Below, one piece after another: positions 50,215 to 60,250 of a stretch of 64,000 nt of DNA. The notes beneath the pieces are model-generated. The model saw only the letters and a list, made by a program, of their open reading frames with translations. It did not search any database and was not told the origin of the DNA. The stretch comes from Ruminococcus sp. (GTDB lineage Bacteria; Bacillota; Clostridia; Oscillospirales; Acutalibacteraceae). The stretch covers positions 9,308 through 73,307 of the forward strand of contig JAFLSK010000005.1 in NCBI GenBank assembly GCA_022510945.1, written 5' to 3'. A program made the position numbers and the translations under genes. Every line of letters starts with the position of its first letter. Within the stretch, counting starts at the first letter, position 1.

Positions 50215-51126
50215 TCAAAGGACATATTCCTCATCATCAGCAAAGGAAATGCGGTTTTTGACTGTGCTTAAAAAGAGGTGCGCCGCGGGATTTGAATTAC
50301 TCTTGCGCCACGCGAGCACATATGTCAAGTCGGTTTCTATTCCGTTAAAGTCTACGACCTTTACGGACGGCTGACCGTAGTTTTTCACAAGCTGAGTCGG
50401 CAGGATAGAAACGCCCATTCCCGCTCCTACCGCCATATAAATTGAACGAACGTCGTTATACTCTGTGACGGAGTCGGGTGAGAAATGGAAGGTACGGAAG
50501 ATGTCCATAATCTCCATATACAGTATCGGGCTTTCGGACTCCGAGAGCAGAACGAACTTCTGATTTTTGAGGCTCGTTCCGTCTATGCCCTTTCCGTCGG
50601 TGGTGTAATCCTTCGGCACAAGCAGGCTGAGGCTGTCCTTGTGGGTGACTACGGATTCGATGTCGTCGCTGTCAGGCAGCATATCGCGCAGAAGAAAGTA
50701 GAAGTCGTAGTCCGCGCTACCGAGGGCGGAAAACCTGTCGGTGCCCGACATCTGGAGCATATCGACCGCTATGTTCGGGTACTTCTCGGCAAAGCACTTC
50801 AGACATTTCGTAGGATAATCAACAGATGTCGCGTCGTAGGCGAAACGAAGCCTTCCGCCGCTGCCGCTGTTAAGCTGACTTACGACAGAGGTCGCCTTGT
50901 TTAGAGTGTCGATTATCTCCTGAGCGTAAGGCAGGAGTAGCTTACCCTCGTTGGTAAGAGCAACGTCGCGACGTGTACGTTCAAACAGCTTTACGCCGAA
51001 CTCCTTCTCGAGGTCGCGGATATAGCGGCTGACGGTGGATTGGCTGACGTAATTGCGACGTGCAGCCTCAGAAAAGCTCAGTGTGCGCGCTACCGAGATA
51101 AAGCATTTAAGCTGAATGTGATCCAT
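50215..51126 (-). CDS. LysR-family transcriptional regulator
   Basis: MDHIQLKCFISVARTLSFSEAARRNYVSQSTVSRYIRDLEKEFGVKLFER. Confidence 0.95.
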   Translation of the reverse strand: MDHIQLKCFISVARTLSFSEAARRNYVSQSTVSRYIRDLEKEFGVKLFERTRRDVALTNEGKLLLPYAQEIIDTLNKATSVVSQLNSGSGGRLRFAYDATSVDYPTKCLKCFAEKYPNIAVDMLQMSGTDRFSALGSADYDFYFLLRDMLPDSDDIESVVTHKDSLSLLVPKDYTTDGKGIDGTSLKNQKFVLLSESESPILYMEIMDIFRTFHFSPDSVTEYNDVRSIYMAVGAGMGVSILPTQLVKNYGQPSVKVVDFNGIETDLTYVLAWRKSNSNPAAHLFLSTVKNRISFADDEEYVL

Positions 51127-51283
51127 AAAGCACCTCCTATGCACAAAGCAAATCAAAACCGCGCTATAGACAGCTTTATTTGCATTAATAAACGATTGAA
51201 AAAATTTACCATCTTTGTTATAATTCAATTATAGCATAAGAATATGCAAAATTCAAATAAAGATTGATTTGCGGAGGTAAATT

Positions 51284-52510
51284 ATGAGCAAAATCGTAAT
51301 CACAGGTATGGGAGCCGTAACGCCAATCGGCATCGGCGTAGATACATATTGGAACAACCTTATCGCGGGAAAGTCGGGAATCGAGAAGATTCAGAGTTTT
51401 GATGTGTCCGACCTTGCGGTACAGATTGCGGGCGAAGTAAAAGACTTCAACCCTGCTGACTATCTCCCGAAGGACGTTGTCAGAAAGACTGACGCGTTTA
51501 TGCAGTACGCGTATATCGCGGCTGAAGAGGCGCTAAAGCAAGCCGACCTTGAAATCGACCCCGAGAGAACGGGTATCATTATGGGTACGGCGATGAGCGG
51601 TATTTCGACTATCGCGTTCACGCAGGAAGCGCTCACAGGCGCATCTCATAAAAAAGTAGGTCCGCGCTTTATTCCGAAAATTCTCGGCAATATCGCGGCT
51701 GCTAATATAGCAATTGCTCACAATATCCAAGGACCGAGCTACACTGTATCGACCGCATGCTCGTCAGGCGGCGACGCTATCAATCAGGCGGCTATGCTCA
51801 TCAAAGCGGGTAAAGCTGACGTTATGCTCGCTGTGGGCGCTGAGTCTGCTCACTGCCCTATCTTCATATACAGCCTTGCTAACGCAAAGGCACTCTCGAG
51901 AAACAACGACGAACCGCAGAAGGCGTCACGTCCGTTTGACGAAGCAAGAGACGGCTTCGTTGCAGGCGAAGGCGGCGGCGCAATCGTCCTCGAGACAGAA
52001 GAACACGCTAAGGCGCGAGGCGCTAAAATCATAGGCGAGCTTATTGCGTGCGGAAACACCTGCGACGCTTACCACGTTACAGCACCGCACCCCGAAGGAC
52101 GAGGCGCGATTGCATGTATGAAACAGGCACTCGCCGAGGGTAACCTTAAGCCAGAAGATATCGGCTACATAAACGCTCACGGCACCTCAACCCCGAAGGG
52201 TGATGAGGTTGAGACACACTCTGTTCTTGAGGTGTTCGGCGACAATCCGCCGCTCGTAAGCTCCACAAAGGGCGCTACGGGTCATATGATGGGCGCCGGC
52301 GGCGTTACCGAGGTAATTGCCTGCATTAAATCAATAGAAACGGGCATTGTCCCGCCGACTATAAACCTCGACAATCCTATCTCCGACACGGGTATTGATT
52401 TTGTCCCCAACGTTGCAAGACACACCGAAATCAAGTACGCGATGTCGAACGCGTTCGGTTTTGGCGGACAGAATTCAAGCGTTATCGTAGGTAGGTATGA
52501 AGAGGACTAA
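51284..52510 (+). CDS. fabF: beta-ketoacyl-ACP synthase II (FabF-like)
   Basis: STACSSGGDAINQA, NAHGTSTPKGD, STKGATGHMMGAGG catalytic triad contexts. Confidence 0.93.
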   Translation: MSKIVITGMGAVTPIGIGVDTYWNNLIAGKSGIEKIQSFDVSDLAVQIAGEVKDFNPADYLPKDVVRKTDAFMQYAYIAAEEALKQADLEIDPERTGIIMGTAMSGISTIAFTQEALTGASHKKVGPRFIPKILGNIAAANIAIAHNIQGPSYTVSTACSSGGDAINQAAMLIKAGKADVMLAVGAESAHCPIFIYSLANAKALSRNNDEPQKASRPFDEARDGFVAGEGGGAIVLETEEHAKARGAKIIGELIACGNTCDAYHVTAPHPEGRGAIACMKQALAEGNLKPEDIGYINAHGTSTPKGDEVETHSVLEVFGDNPPLVSSTKGATGHMMGAGGVTEVIACIKSIETGIVPPTINLDNPISDTGIDFVPNVARHTEIKYAMSNAFGFGGQNSSVIVGRYEED

Positions 52511-52533
52511 TACCTAAAAAGGAGTAATCAACT

Positions 52534-54195
52534 ATGTCTTACACATACGATATTACAATGTTCAAGGAAACATTCGAGTCCGAGTACACCTGGCTCAACG
52601 GTTTTTTAAGAAACGTAGCAAGATTTGGTAACCGAACTGCTGTGTTTGACCCGTTAAGCGGTCAGAAGTGGACCTACACCGAACTCAACCGCGACTGCAA
52701 CAAGTTTGCTAACGCTATGAAGGCAAGCGGCATAAAGAAAAGCGATATTGTATTCAATCAGCTATACAACTCGCCTTACTTCGTGTTCTGCTATGTTGCC
52801 CCGCAGAAGCTTGGAGCTATCTCGAATCCCGCTAACTTCAACCTCTCACCGGGTGAGACAGCGGAGATAATCGACCACAACAAGCCAGCGGTATATGTGT
52901 ATGACAGCGCTATAACCGAGACGGCTGTCAAGGCGCTCAAAATCGCTAAGCATCAGCCAAAAATCGTCATTATGGCGGATTACTTAAAGAAATACGAAAG
53001 TGCCCCAGAGGGTCACATTAAATACGAAGATTTCGTAAACGGTCAGAGCGAGGAGAACCCTCCCGTGGACTTTGCGCCGCATATCTACGACGAAGTGCTC
53101 AGACTCCAGACCTCGGGTACAACGGGCACACCGAAGGGCGTTCCCCTCAACAACATTAACGAGGTACTCTCGGCGCACGACGTTATGATGCATTTCCCGC
53201 TTTCGCCGTACGACAAGACAATGAATATGACCCCGTGGTTCCACCGCGGAGGTATTCACTCAGGCGGTCTCACCCCTACCCTTTACGCAGGCGCTGAGCT
53301 TGTTGTGCTGAGGGATTTCCAGCCTAAGACCTGTCTTGATTATGTTGAAAAATACGGCATTACATTCCTTATCGGCGTTCCGTCGGTACTCGGACTGCTC
53401 GCGACGCGTCAGGAAAAGCACCCGAAGGACATAAGCTCGCTTAAAGGTATCGTTACTATGGGAAGTCCGCTCGAAAAGCTCGACTGCATACGCTTTCAGG
53501 AAGTGCTCACACCGAACATTTTTAACGGCTACGGCACAACCGAGTCGTTCTGGAACACCTTCCTTCGCCCGCAGAATCTTCCCGAAATGTCGGGCACAGC
53601 GGGCAAAAGCTGTACCGACGACGAGGTTCGCATCGTAAAGGTATACGAGGACAGGAAGGCTGAGCCCGACGACGTTGTTCCAAACGACGGCGTGACCGAG
53701 GGAGAAATCATTATAAAATCACCCGCAAAGACGACGTACTGCTACGTCGGCAACGAAAAGACGACCAAGGAGAAGTTCTACAAGGGTTGGATGTACACCG
53801 CCGACATCGGCACATGGGACGAAGAGCATTTTGTTACCATTGCGGGTCGTAAGGACGATATGATTATCAGCAAAGGCGAAAACATTTACCCCGCTCGAAT
53901 CGAAGAGGCAATTAACGCGTTCGACAGAGTTCAGGAATGTATTGTAACCGCTGTTCCCGACAAGACGCGCGGCGAGGCTGTTGTGGCGTATGTTATCCCT
54001 GCTGACGATAAGCTTACGGTGGCGGAAGTTCTGGAATTCTGCAAGAACTCGCCTAACCTCTCGAAGTATCAGGTGCCGAGATATTTCAGAATGGTCGATG
54101 ATTTCCCGCGCACTGCAACCGGTAAAAAACAGCACTTCAAGGTGAAAATCCAAGCTAAGGAAGACCTTGCAAACGGGCTGTTACTCAGAAAATAA
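52534..54195 (+). CDS. AMP-dependent acyl-CoA synthetase/ligase (ANL superfamily)
   Basis: LQTSGTTGTPKGVPL; NGYGTTESFW; YTADIGTWDEEHFVTIAGRKDDMIISKGENIYPARIEE. Confidence 0.93.
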   Translation: MSYTYDITMFKETFESEYTWLNGFLRNVARFGNRTAVFDPLSGQKWTYTELNRDCNKFANAMKASGIKKSDIVFNQLYNSPYFVFCYVAPQKLGAISNPANFNLSPGETAEIIDHNKPAVYVYDSAITETAVKALKIAKHQPKIVIMADYLKKYESAPEGHIKYEDFVNGQSEENPPVDFAPHIYDEVLRLQTSGTTGTPKGVPLNNINEVLSAHDVMMHFPLSPYDKTMNMTPWFHRGGIHSGGLTPTLYAGAELVVLRDFQPKTCLDYVEKYGITFLIGVPSVLGLLATRQEKHPKDISSLKGIVTMGSPLEKLDCIRFQEVLTPNIFNGYGTTESFWNTFLRPQNLPEMSGTAGKSCTDDEVRIVKVYEDRKAEPDDVVPNDGVTEGEIIIKSPAKTTYCYVGNEKTTKEKFYKGWMYTADIGTWDEEHFVTIAGRKDDMIISKGENIYPARIEEAINAFDRVQECIVTAVPDKTRGEAVVAYVIPADDKLTVAEVLEFCKNSPNLSKYQVPRYFRMVDDFPRTATGKKQHFKVKIQAKEDLANGLLLRK

Positions 54196-54211
54196 TATAT
54201 AAATATAACGA

Positions 54212-54245
54212 AAGAGCCGTTTCAAAACGAAACGGCTCTTGATGT
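54212..54245. terminator. bidirectional terminator
   Basis: AAGAGCCGTTTC-aaaac-GAAACGGCTCTT. Confidence 0.8.
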
Positions 54246-54255
54246 TTTTATAAGC

Positions 54256-55725
54256 TTACTTTAAATCTTCATATATAAATGTCTGTATATCGGATTTAAG
54301 CTGCGGGAAATTGTTGAGGCTGATAATCCACGCACCGCCGGAGGAGTAGCCGGACTGCCACTCGCCGTCAGTAGGAACGCAACGCTCGGCGAACTTGTAG
54401 CCGAAGAACTTTGTGCAGCGCTGAGCGTACCACTTAAAATCCTTCGATGTGAGGTCGGTCTTGACACTGCCTTTCAGTGTATTAATTACAGATAGGATTT
54501 TTGACGGTGTGTAGTTGCTGTAGGTAGAAACTATGCTTTGGATTACGCGGCGCTGTCTTGCTGTACGGATAAAGTCGTTGCCGCTGTAGCCGTTGCCGCC
54601 GCGGTCACGACAGAGCCAGAGCGCCTGCTGGCCATTGAGTCTTACGTTACCACCCGAGTACGGAACTAAGCCGACTCCTGTCTGTCCGTTCTTTCCAAGC
54701 TGCCAGTTGATGTAGCCTGCCTCGTCAGCGGAGATGTTGACAGTTACGCCGCCGAGCGCGTTAACAACCTCCTTGAAGGTCGAAAAGCTTGTGGCAACGT
54801 AGTTATCAATTTTTATACCGAAAGTCTGCTCAATCGTGCTTTTTGTGAGCTCAGCTCCGCCGAAAGCGTAGGCGGCGTTAAGCTTATTCTGTCCGTAACC
54901 CGGAATGTTGAACCAGTTGTCGCGCATAAACGAGGTCTGCTTGATTTTGCCGGTGTTGCTATCGACAGAAATGAGCATCATACAGTCGCTGCGACCAACG
55001 CCCGAATCGCTGTCAATGCCGAGGAAAAGGATATTCTTGACGTTTGAGTTAGTGTAGAGTCCGTCCTCCTTGTGGGTTACACCCTTCTTAAAAGACACGT
55101 TTTTATCGTTTATTTTATAAAATTTCCAGCCTTCGAATTCGTCGAACTTGTATGCGACGGTGAGACTACCCTCGTATTCGTCGTCCTCAACGGTGAATAT
55201 AAGCTTGTCCACGCCTTTTTCGAGGTCGGTTTTCTGCTCGGTGAACTTAGCAGCTTTGTAGGCTTTGGTTGCCTTCTTTGTTGCCTTTTCGACCTCGACG
55301 CCCTTTAAAGCGATAAGCTTTATTTCATCATTAGATGTGGCATCCCTGTACTTGTACTCAAAGCCTTCGCGGACGTAGTTAACCGAAAACAGGCACGGTC
55401 CGATTCCGTATATTTCGGACGTTCTCTCGATGGTGATATCGCACTTATATACATCATCTTCCACCACATCGTTATTGATACCCGGCGACGTTACGTTGAA
55501 GTCGTAATATGTACCGCCTATCTTGAGTTTGGAGACGCTTTCGTCGGCGTTAAGGTCGGCAATTATCTGCTCCGGCTCAGGGTGAGGGGGCTCACGGAAC
55601 ACGAACTGATAAATCAGAAATCCCGCTACTGCACCGAAAACGACAACAGCTGCCGCGATGATTGGTAGAATTATTTTCTTTTTATTAGTGGGTTTTTTCT
55701 CTTTTTTTGCATAATGCTTACTCAT
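54256..55725 (-). CDS. LytR-CpsA-Psr (LCP) family protein
   Basis: NILFLGIDSDSGVGRSDCMMLISVDSNTGKIKQTSFMRDNW; WLCRDRGGNGYSGNDFIRTARQRRVIQSI. Confidence 0.9.
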   Translation of the reverse strand: MSKHYAKKEKKPTNKKKIILPIIAAAVVVFGAVAGFLIYQFVFREPPHPEPEQIIADLNADESVSKLKIGGTYYDFNVTSPGINNDVVEDDVYKCDITIERTSEIYGIGPCLFSVNYVREGFEYKYRDATSNDEIKLIALKGVEVEKATKKATKAYKAAKFTEQKTDLEKGVDKLIFTVEDDEYEGSLTVAYKFDEFEGWKFYKINDKNVSFKKGVTHKEDGLYTNSNVKNILFLGIDSDSGVGRSDCMMLISVDSNTGKIKQTSFMRDNWFNIPGYGQNKLNAAYAFGGAELTKSTIEQTFGIKIDNYVATSFSTFKEVVNALGGVTVNISADEAGYINWQLGKNGQTGVGLVPYSGGNVRLNGQQALWLCRDRGGNGYSGNDFIRTARQRRVIQSIVSTYSNYTPSKILSVINTLKGSVKTDLTSKDFKWYAQRCTKFFGYKFAERCVPTDGEWQSGYSSGGAWIISLNNFPQLKSDIQTFIYEDLK

Positions 55726-55905
55726 AACTATCCTCCGTTATGCTTTTATACACTATAGTATAGCACAAAAAACGACGTAAAAACAAAAATTACGACATTG
55801 TAAGAAATATTCCTGAGTATGGTAATCGGTTGACAAAAAAGAGTCAATTGTGTATAATAACTCGCAGGTCGATATAATTGAAAATTAAAAACGAGAAATT
55901 ATATT

Positions 55906-56406
55906 ATGGAAATTTTTAATTGTAAAAAATCCGCAAAGATTTTTTTCCTTGCACTTACTATACTTTTTATTTATTTATTTGTCTCATCCATCCGCGACAT
56001 TATATTAGAAGACTTTGACATTTTAGCATTCATTATATCTTCTGTTTTTTCCATATTTCTTTCTATAGCAACTTTAATCACATTCAGCAGTAAAACTATT
56101 CTGCAAGAAAACGGAGTAATTTATAAAACTATTTTCAAGAGTAGTTTTCATAGTTGGAATGACATCAAATTTGTAGCAGAGTATGAAATAAATTTCCGTT
56201 ATAGTCAAGTTAACGGAATAATTTGTTCTTTTGATTTGGAAAAAGACAAAATCAAATTCCATTATCTTGCAGGTGGCTCTACTAGCAACAAGCATTACTT
56301 CTGCTTTCCGTATTCAGAGGAAGCTATTAATTTCTTACTCGCTAATCTTCCGAATGGTAAATATCTGGGCTTAGCATTTACAGACGAGAGCTTTAATAAA
56401 AAATAA
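55906..56406 (+). CDS. hypothetical membrane protein
   Basis: two N-terminal TM segments then PH-like soluble region. Confidence 0.55.
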   Translation: MEIFNCKKSAKIFFLALTILFIYLFVSSIRDIILEDFDILAFIISSVFSIFLSIATLITFSSKTILQENGVIYKTIFKSSFHSWNDIKFVAEYEINFRYSQVNGIICSFDLEKDKIKFHYLAGGSTSNKHYFCFPYSEEAINFLLANLPNGKYLGLAFTDESFNKK

Positions 56407-56424
56407 CTTTTCAATTAAATATCC

Positions 56425-56479
56425 GCGGGCGTGGTGGAATTGGCAGACACGCAAGATTTCGGTAACGCCACCTTGGTGG
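56425..56479 (+). pseudogene. truncated tRNA-Leu remnant
   Basis: GCGGGCGTGGTGGAATTGGCAGACACGCAAGATTT matches the tRNA-Leu 5' half; 3' anticodon stem, T arm and acceptor strand missing. Confidence 0.7.
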
Positions 56480-56532
56480 AAAAATTAAATATATGGTAAA
56501 TATCGGGTTTTACAACCTGATTTTATAGAAAC

Positions 56533-56617
56533 GCGGGTGTGGCGGAATTGGCAGACGCGCTAGATTTAGGTTCTAGTGTCAACCGATGTGCAGGTTCAAG
56601 TCCTGTCGCCCGCACCA
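56533..56617 (+). tRNA. tRNA-Leu (anticodon TAG)
   Basis: GCGGGTG acceptor, D arm, CTAGA-TTTAGGT-TCTAG anticodon arm, GGTTCAAGTCC T arm, CGCCCGCACCA end. Confidence 0.93.
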
Positions 56618-56622
56618 AACTC

Positions 56623-56650
56623 AAAAGCCAGATTTTTTCTGGCTTTTTTC
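56623..56650 (+). terminator. terminator after tRNA-Leu
   Basis: AAAAGCCAGA-tttttt-CTGGCTTTTTT. Confidence 0.85.
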
Positions 56651-56672
56651 CGTTTTATGAGCACAAAAAATG

Positions 56673-56785
56673 ATGGCAGACGCATAACCTGTAGTTGACT
56701 TCTTTAGTTTGTTTTACACAAATACAGATAATTTGATTTGTGAGTGGTAAACAAATATTTTCAACCAAGGTAACGTGTCTGCCAT
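56673..56785. repeat. imperfect 18-bp inverted repeat flanking 77 bp beside the recombinase gene
   Basis: ATGGCAGACGCATAACCT (56673-56690) versus reverse complement of 56768-56785, ATGGCAGACACGTTACCT, 15/18. Confidence 0.7.
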
Positions 56786-56792
56786 TTGGTTT

Positions 56793-58403
56793 TTACGCGG
56801 TTAATATCCGCTCAATCAGATTTCCTTCCTCATCATAGTAATCCCTATGCCGTTGGAATTTAGCATTGAGATTAATTTTGATATTAAGTTTTTTATCCTG
56901 TTCGGAAATGATGATACTGTCTACGAGCAGGCGGAGGTTTGCATCGTTGATAGCACCTTCGTTTATTATTTGCTCGATAATGTCTACACTCTCTTTCATT
57001 TCTGCCTTGCGCTTTTTAATCGTTGCGTTGTAGTCGGTAATTGAGCTGATTTCGTTTTCAAGCCGAGCAATATCATCTTCGCAGATTTTCAGCATTTTGG
57101 TGTAGATTTCGGCATGTACCTTATCCCTGATACGTTCCAACAAAATTTCTTGTTGGTCGGATTTCCGCTGTTCCAAGGCTCTGTTGAGCTCTTTCAACTT
57201 GTTGCTAACATTGCCCTTTTGCATCATCCACTTTTTGACGTCGTTCTCAATTGACCTGTAGTTGATGAGCGCTTTATCCTTGATTGACATCAGTTCATTG
57301 TAAATCAGCTTATCGAGAACATCTTCATCAATCCTGTGTGCGGTACAATGCTCTGTGCCGTAGCGGTGATAGCCGTTGCAGTTATACTCAAATCTGTCGG
57401 GATTTCCTTTCCATTTTCTAATCTTGCACACAAAGCTGCAACCGCATTCAGCGCAAGTCAACAAGCCGGTGTAGCGGTGGCACGGTTTTGAAGAGCCTGC
57501 CCTGACATTCTTTTTGACTTTAGATTGCAATAAAAATTGTACCTGCTCCCATTTCTCTTTTGAAATGATAGCAGGTACAAAGTTTTCGTGTACGAATTGT
57601 TCTTCTTTCGGAAGTTCTTTTCGTATATGATAGATTTTACTTGTATAGGTTTTGTGGCATATGACTGTACCGATATAAAATTCGTTTTGCAAAATTCTCT
57701 TTACGGTGGTGTTCACCCAAAGATAACGGCTTGTGATTTCGGGTTTGTTGCAAGGCGTTCGCTTTTTGAATCGTTTGTTTTGATAATATAACGGCGACTT
57801 AATCCCCTCGGCGTTTAGCATGTGTGCGATGTTCTTCAATCCGTATCCCGACAGATAGAGATCAAATATTTTTCGTACTATTTCCGCTTCTTCCTCAATG
57901 ATAACGATTTCATCAGTGTTTTTGTCCTTAAAATATCCGAGCGGAGGGATAATTACAATACCTTCCTTCTGTTTCTGCTTGTAGCCCGCACGGACTTTCT
58001 TGGCAATATCCTTGGCATACATATCGTTCATGATGCCTTTGAAACCAATGAGTAAGTCATCTTCTTCGTTTGAGGAGTCGATATTTTCGGTGACGGACAG
58101 TACCCTGACATCATTCTCTCGCAGATAATCTATAAACATTGCTGTCTGTGTTCTGTGTCTTCCGAGACGGGATAAGTCTTTGACAACCACCGCATCAATA
58201 GTTTTCTGCTCCACTTGTTCATAGATTTGATTAATACCTTCACGGTTAAAATGCATTCCGCTGACGTTGTCGTCGAACGATTCTCCGACGATATCGTAGC
58301 CTTTGGAGTTGGCGTATTCAACAAGAATATTTTTTTGATTTGTTAGCGAATTCAACTCCGCATCCTCATCGCGCGAGAGTCTGTAGTATAGCCATACTTT
58401 CAT
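56793..58403 (-). CDS. large serine recombinase
   Basis: YYRLSRDED catalytic Ser; DLSRLGRHRTQTAMFIDYL; zinc ribbon CAECGCSFVCK. Confidence 0.95.
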   Translation of the reverse strand: MKVWLYYRLSRDEDAELNSLTNQKNILVEYANSKGYDIVGESFDDNVSGMHFNREGINQIYEQVEQKTIDAVVVKDLSRLGRHRTQTAMFIDYLRENDVRVLSVTENIDSSNEEDDLLIGFKGIMNDMYAKDIAKKVRAGYKQKQKEGIVIIPPLGYFKDKNTDEIVIIEEEAEIVRKIFDLYLSGYGLKNIAHMLNAEGIKSPLYYQNKRFKKRTPCNKPEITSRYLWVNTTVKRILQNEFYIGTVICHKTYTSKIYHIRKELPKEEQFVHENFVPAIISKEKWEQVQFLLQSKVKKNVRAGSSKPCHRYTGLLTCAECGCSFVCKIRKWKGNPDRFEYNCNGYHRYGTEHCTAHRIDEDVLDKLIYNELMSIKDKALINYRSIENDVKKWMMQKGNVSNKLKELNRALEQRKSDQQEILLERIRDKVHAEIYTKMLKICEDDIARLENEISSITDYNATIKKRKAEMKESVDIIEQIINEGAINDANLRLLVDSIIISEQDKKLNIKINLNAKFQRHRDYYDEEGNLIERILTA

Positions 58404-58497
58404 TTTACATTTCCTTTCTGTTCAGTAATCGAATGTTGCGGTCGCACTACCTCAGTGCAACCACAACATATCACAAAAAATATATAATATCCAGACC

Positions 58498-58659
58498 TTA
58501 TGCTGACTTTTTCAAATTAGTTCCTTCATCGGGAGCGAGTCTGTTCTCGGACAAATAATCTTTGATAACGCTCTGCAAAAACACTTTGAACTGATTATCT
58601 GTTCCGATGTAATCATACTCAACCGATTCAATAATGATAGGCTCTGCTTTTCTTGCCAT
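58498..58659 (-). CDS. small hypothetical element protein
   Basis: MARKAEPIIIESVEYDYIGTDNQFKVFLQSVIKDYLSENRLAP; RBS-like AAGGAG upstream. Confidence 0.55.
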   Translation of the reverse strand: MARKAEPIIIESVEYDYIGTDNQFKVFLQSVIKDYLSENRLAPDEGTNLKKSA

Positions 58660-58771
58660 AGAACTCCTTTCCTCGCCGTAGTAGGTTAGGCGATTAAATT
58701 TTAAGATTTTATTTAAGCTGTGGGTTACTTTTAACCAAATCATATAGTGACATCTGTCCTTTCATTTAAAA

Positions 58772-59755
58772 TTAATAGAGAGAAATACCTTGTTCCCTCT
58801 CGTAATCCTCTCGGGTACAGTAGGTAATAAAGGCTTCGTTTGTAATTTTTCTGCCGAGGATTTTTTCTAACCTCAACTTTTCCATTGTGTTCATTTCTTT
58901 GATATAGCGTGGTCGGTAATAGAAGTCCTCGGGAACGGCTGATAGAATATCTCCAAGCAAATCAAGCAGTCCATCGGAGCTTGTCATGGTAAAATTGTCG
59001 TCATGATACGGTGTGACGTAGTCGCAGTAGGTATCGAGCATCGCACCGTCGCAGCCACCCATTGCAAAATATAATTCGAGATTGTCTTTGAGGAATCTCT
59101 CATCAAACAATTTATTGTCACGCACCTTGTAGCCCTCCGGTGTGGTGAAAGTTATATATTTGTACTTGTCCTCCCACTTGACATCGTATCCGTGCTCACG
59201 CATATACTCAATGAAATCTTCTTTAGTTGCCGACCAACCAATAGCGTATGATGCAGTTTCAATCAGCTGCCGTTTCCATAACGAGTTGCGGGTATTATTT
59301 GTTTTCGATTCAGTAACCGATAAACCATATTCACGACAAAGTTGGTTTGAATATTCTTTTACTTGCAACATCTCATCACGGCTCTGGTGAAACTTCCTTC
59401 CGTTTTCAAAATTAACGCTGTTCATAATAAGGTGATTATGAATCGCCTTGGTGTTAACGTGCGTAGCGACTAATATTTGAAATCCGGGAAAGTATTCCGC
59501 AAGTTTAATGCCAATCTCATTAGCTGTTTCGGGCGTAAGATTATCGTCTGGAGAGAATGACTGAATGATATGATAATAAGTTCTGCCGTCCTCTTTGCCG
59601 AAATGCTTTTTGACAAACTTAAATTCATCTAACGCACTGTCAGGCGAGCAGTTCACACCGCTGATAAGCTTGCTCTCTGTTGCTTCACTGCGAGTGACAT
59701 AATTAAAAATATTGTTCATCGGACTTCCTGAGTTAACGAATTTAACGATTGCCAA
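58772..59755 (-). CDS. relaxase/mobilization nuclease (MobA/VirD2, MOBP-like)
   Basis: VKFVNSGSPMNNIFNYVT; HIIQSFSPDD; ATHVNTKAIHNHLIMNSVNF (HxDxH-like His cluster). Confidence 0.92.
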   Translation of the reverse strand: MAIVKFVNSGSPMNNIFNYVTRSEATESKLISGVNCSPDSALDEFKFVKKHFGKEDGRTYYHIIQSFSPDDNLTPETANEIGIKLAEYFPGFQILVATHVNTKAIHNHLIMNSVNFENGRKFHQSRDEMLQVKEYSNQLCREYGLSVTESKTNNTRNSLWKRQLIETASYAIGWSATKEDFIEYMREHGYDVKWEDKYKYITFTTPEGYKVRDNKLFDERFLKDNLELYFAMGGCDGAMLDTYCDYVTPYHDDNFTMTSSDGLLDLLGDILSAVPEDFYYRPRYIKEMNTMEKLRLEKILGRKITNEAFITYCTREDYEREQGISLY

Positions 59756-60033
59756 ATCTTTTTCATCTCCTCTCGTGTTTCAGCAAGGTTGATCTCGTAC
59801 AGATAACCTGAGTTAACCTCTCTTGCTATTTGATTGAGATTGTTTCCGATTTTTCTCAACTCAGTAGCCACCTCATCCACTCCTTTGATGACAATAATCT
59901 TTTTATCAAGAGCACAGTCACGCAGATACATACTCACCGTTCGGTACGAAGATAAGGACTTATACTCAATTTCTTCTTTCTGTTCGGGAGTCACTCGACA
60001 GGATAGAATTACAGTTTTAGGTTCTTTCTTCAT
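59716..60033 (-). CDS. MobC-like relaxosome accessory protein
   Basis: RVTPEQKEEIEYKSLSSYRTVSMYLRDCAL; ATELRKIGNNLNQIAREVNSG. Confidence 0.88.
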   Translation of the reverse strand: MKKEPKTVILSCRVTPEQKEEIEYKSLSSYRTVSMYLRDCALDKKIIVIKGVDEVATELRKIGNNLNQIAREVNSGYLYEINLAETREEMKKIWQSLNSLTQEVR

Positions 60034-60087
60034 AAATTATCACTCCATTTCTAATAAAATATAGGGGTGTGGGCCTAGCCCGCATCT

Positions 60088-60133
60088 GCCTTTGTATTAC
60101 GGTCGCCATTGAGGGCGACCGTAATACAAAGGC
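60088..60133. repeat. perfect 20-bp inverted repeat, candidate oriT component
   Basis: GCCTTTGTATTACGGTCGCC-attgag-GGCGACCGTAATACAAAGGC. Confidence 0.9.
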
Positions 60134-60167
60134 GAAACTGGCAATACGAAAAGCCGAGGCTCGGAGC

Positions 60168-60250
60168 CCTCAATTAACGACTGGCGAGGACTAAGCTGTG
60201 TAGAATACAGAGTATTCGTAACAGGTTAGGCGAGTGGGAGTTAATTGAGG
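60168..60250. repeat. 11-bp inverted repeat enclosing smaller hairpins, candidate oriT/structured region
   Basis: CCTCAATTAAC (60168-60178) / GTTAATTGAGG (60240-60250); inner GAATAC-aga-GTATTC. Confidence 0.8.
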
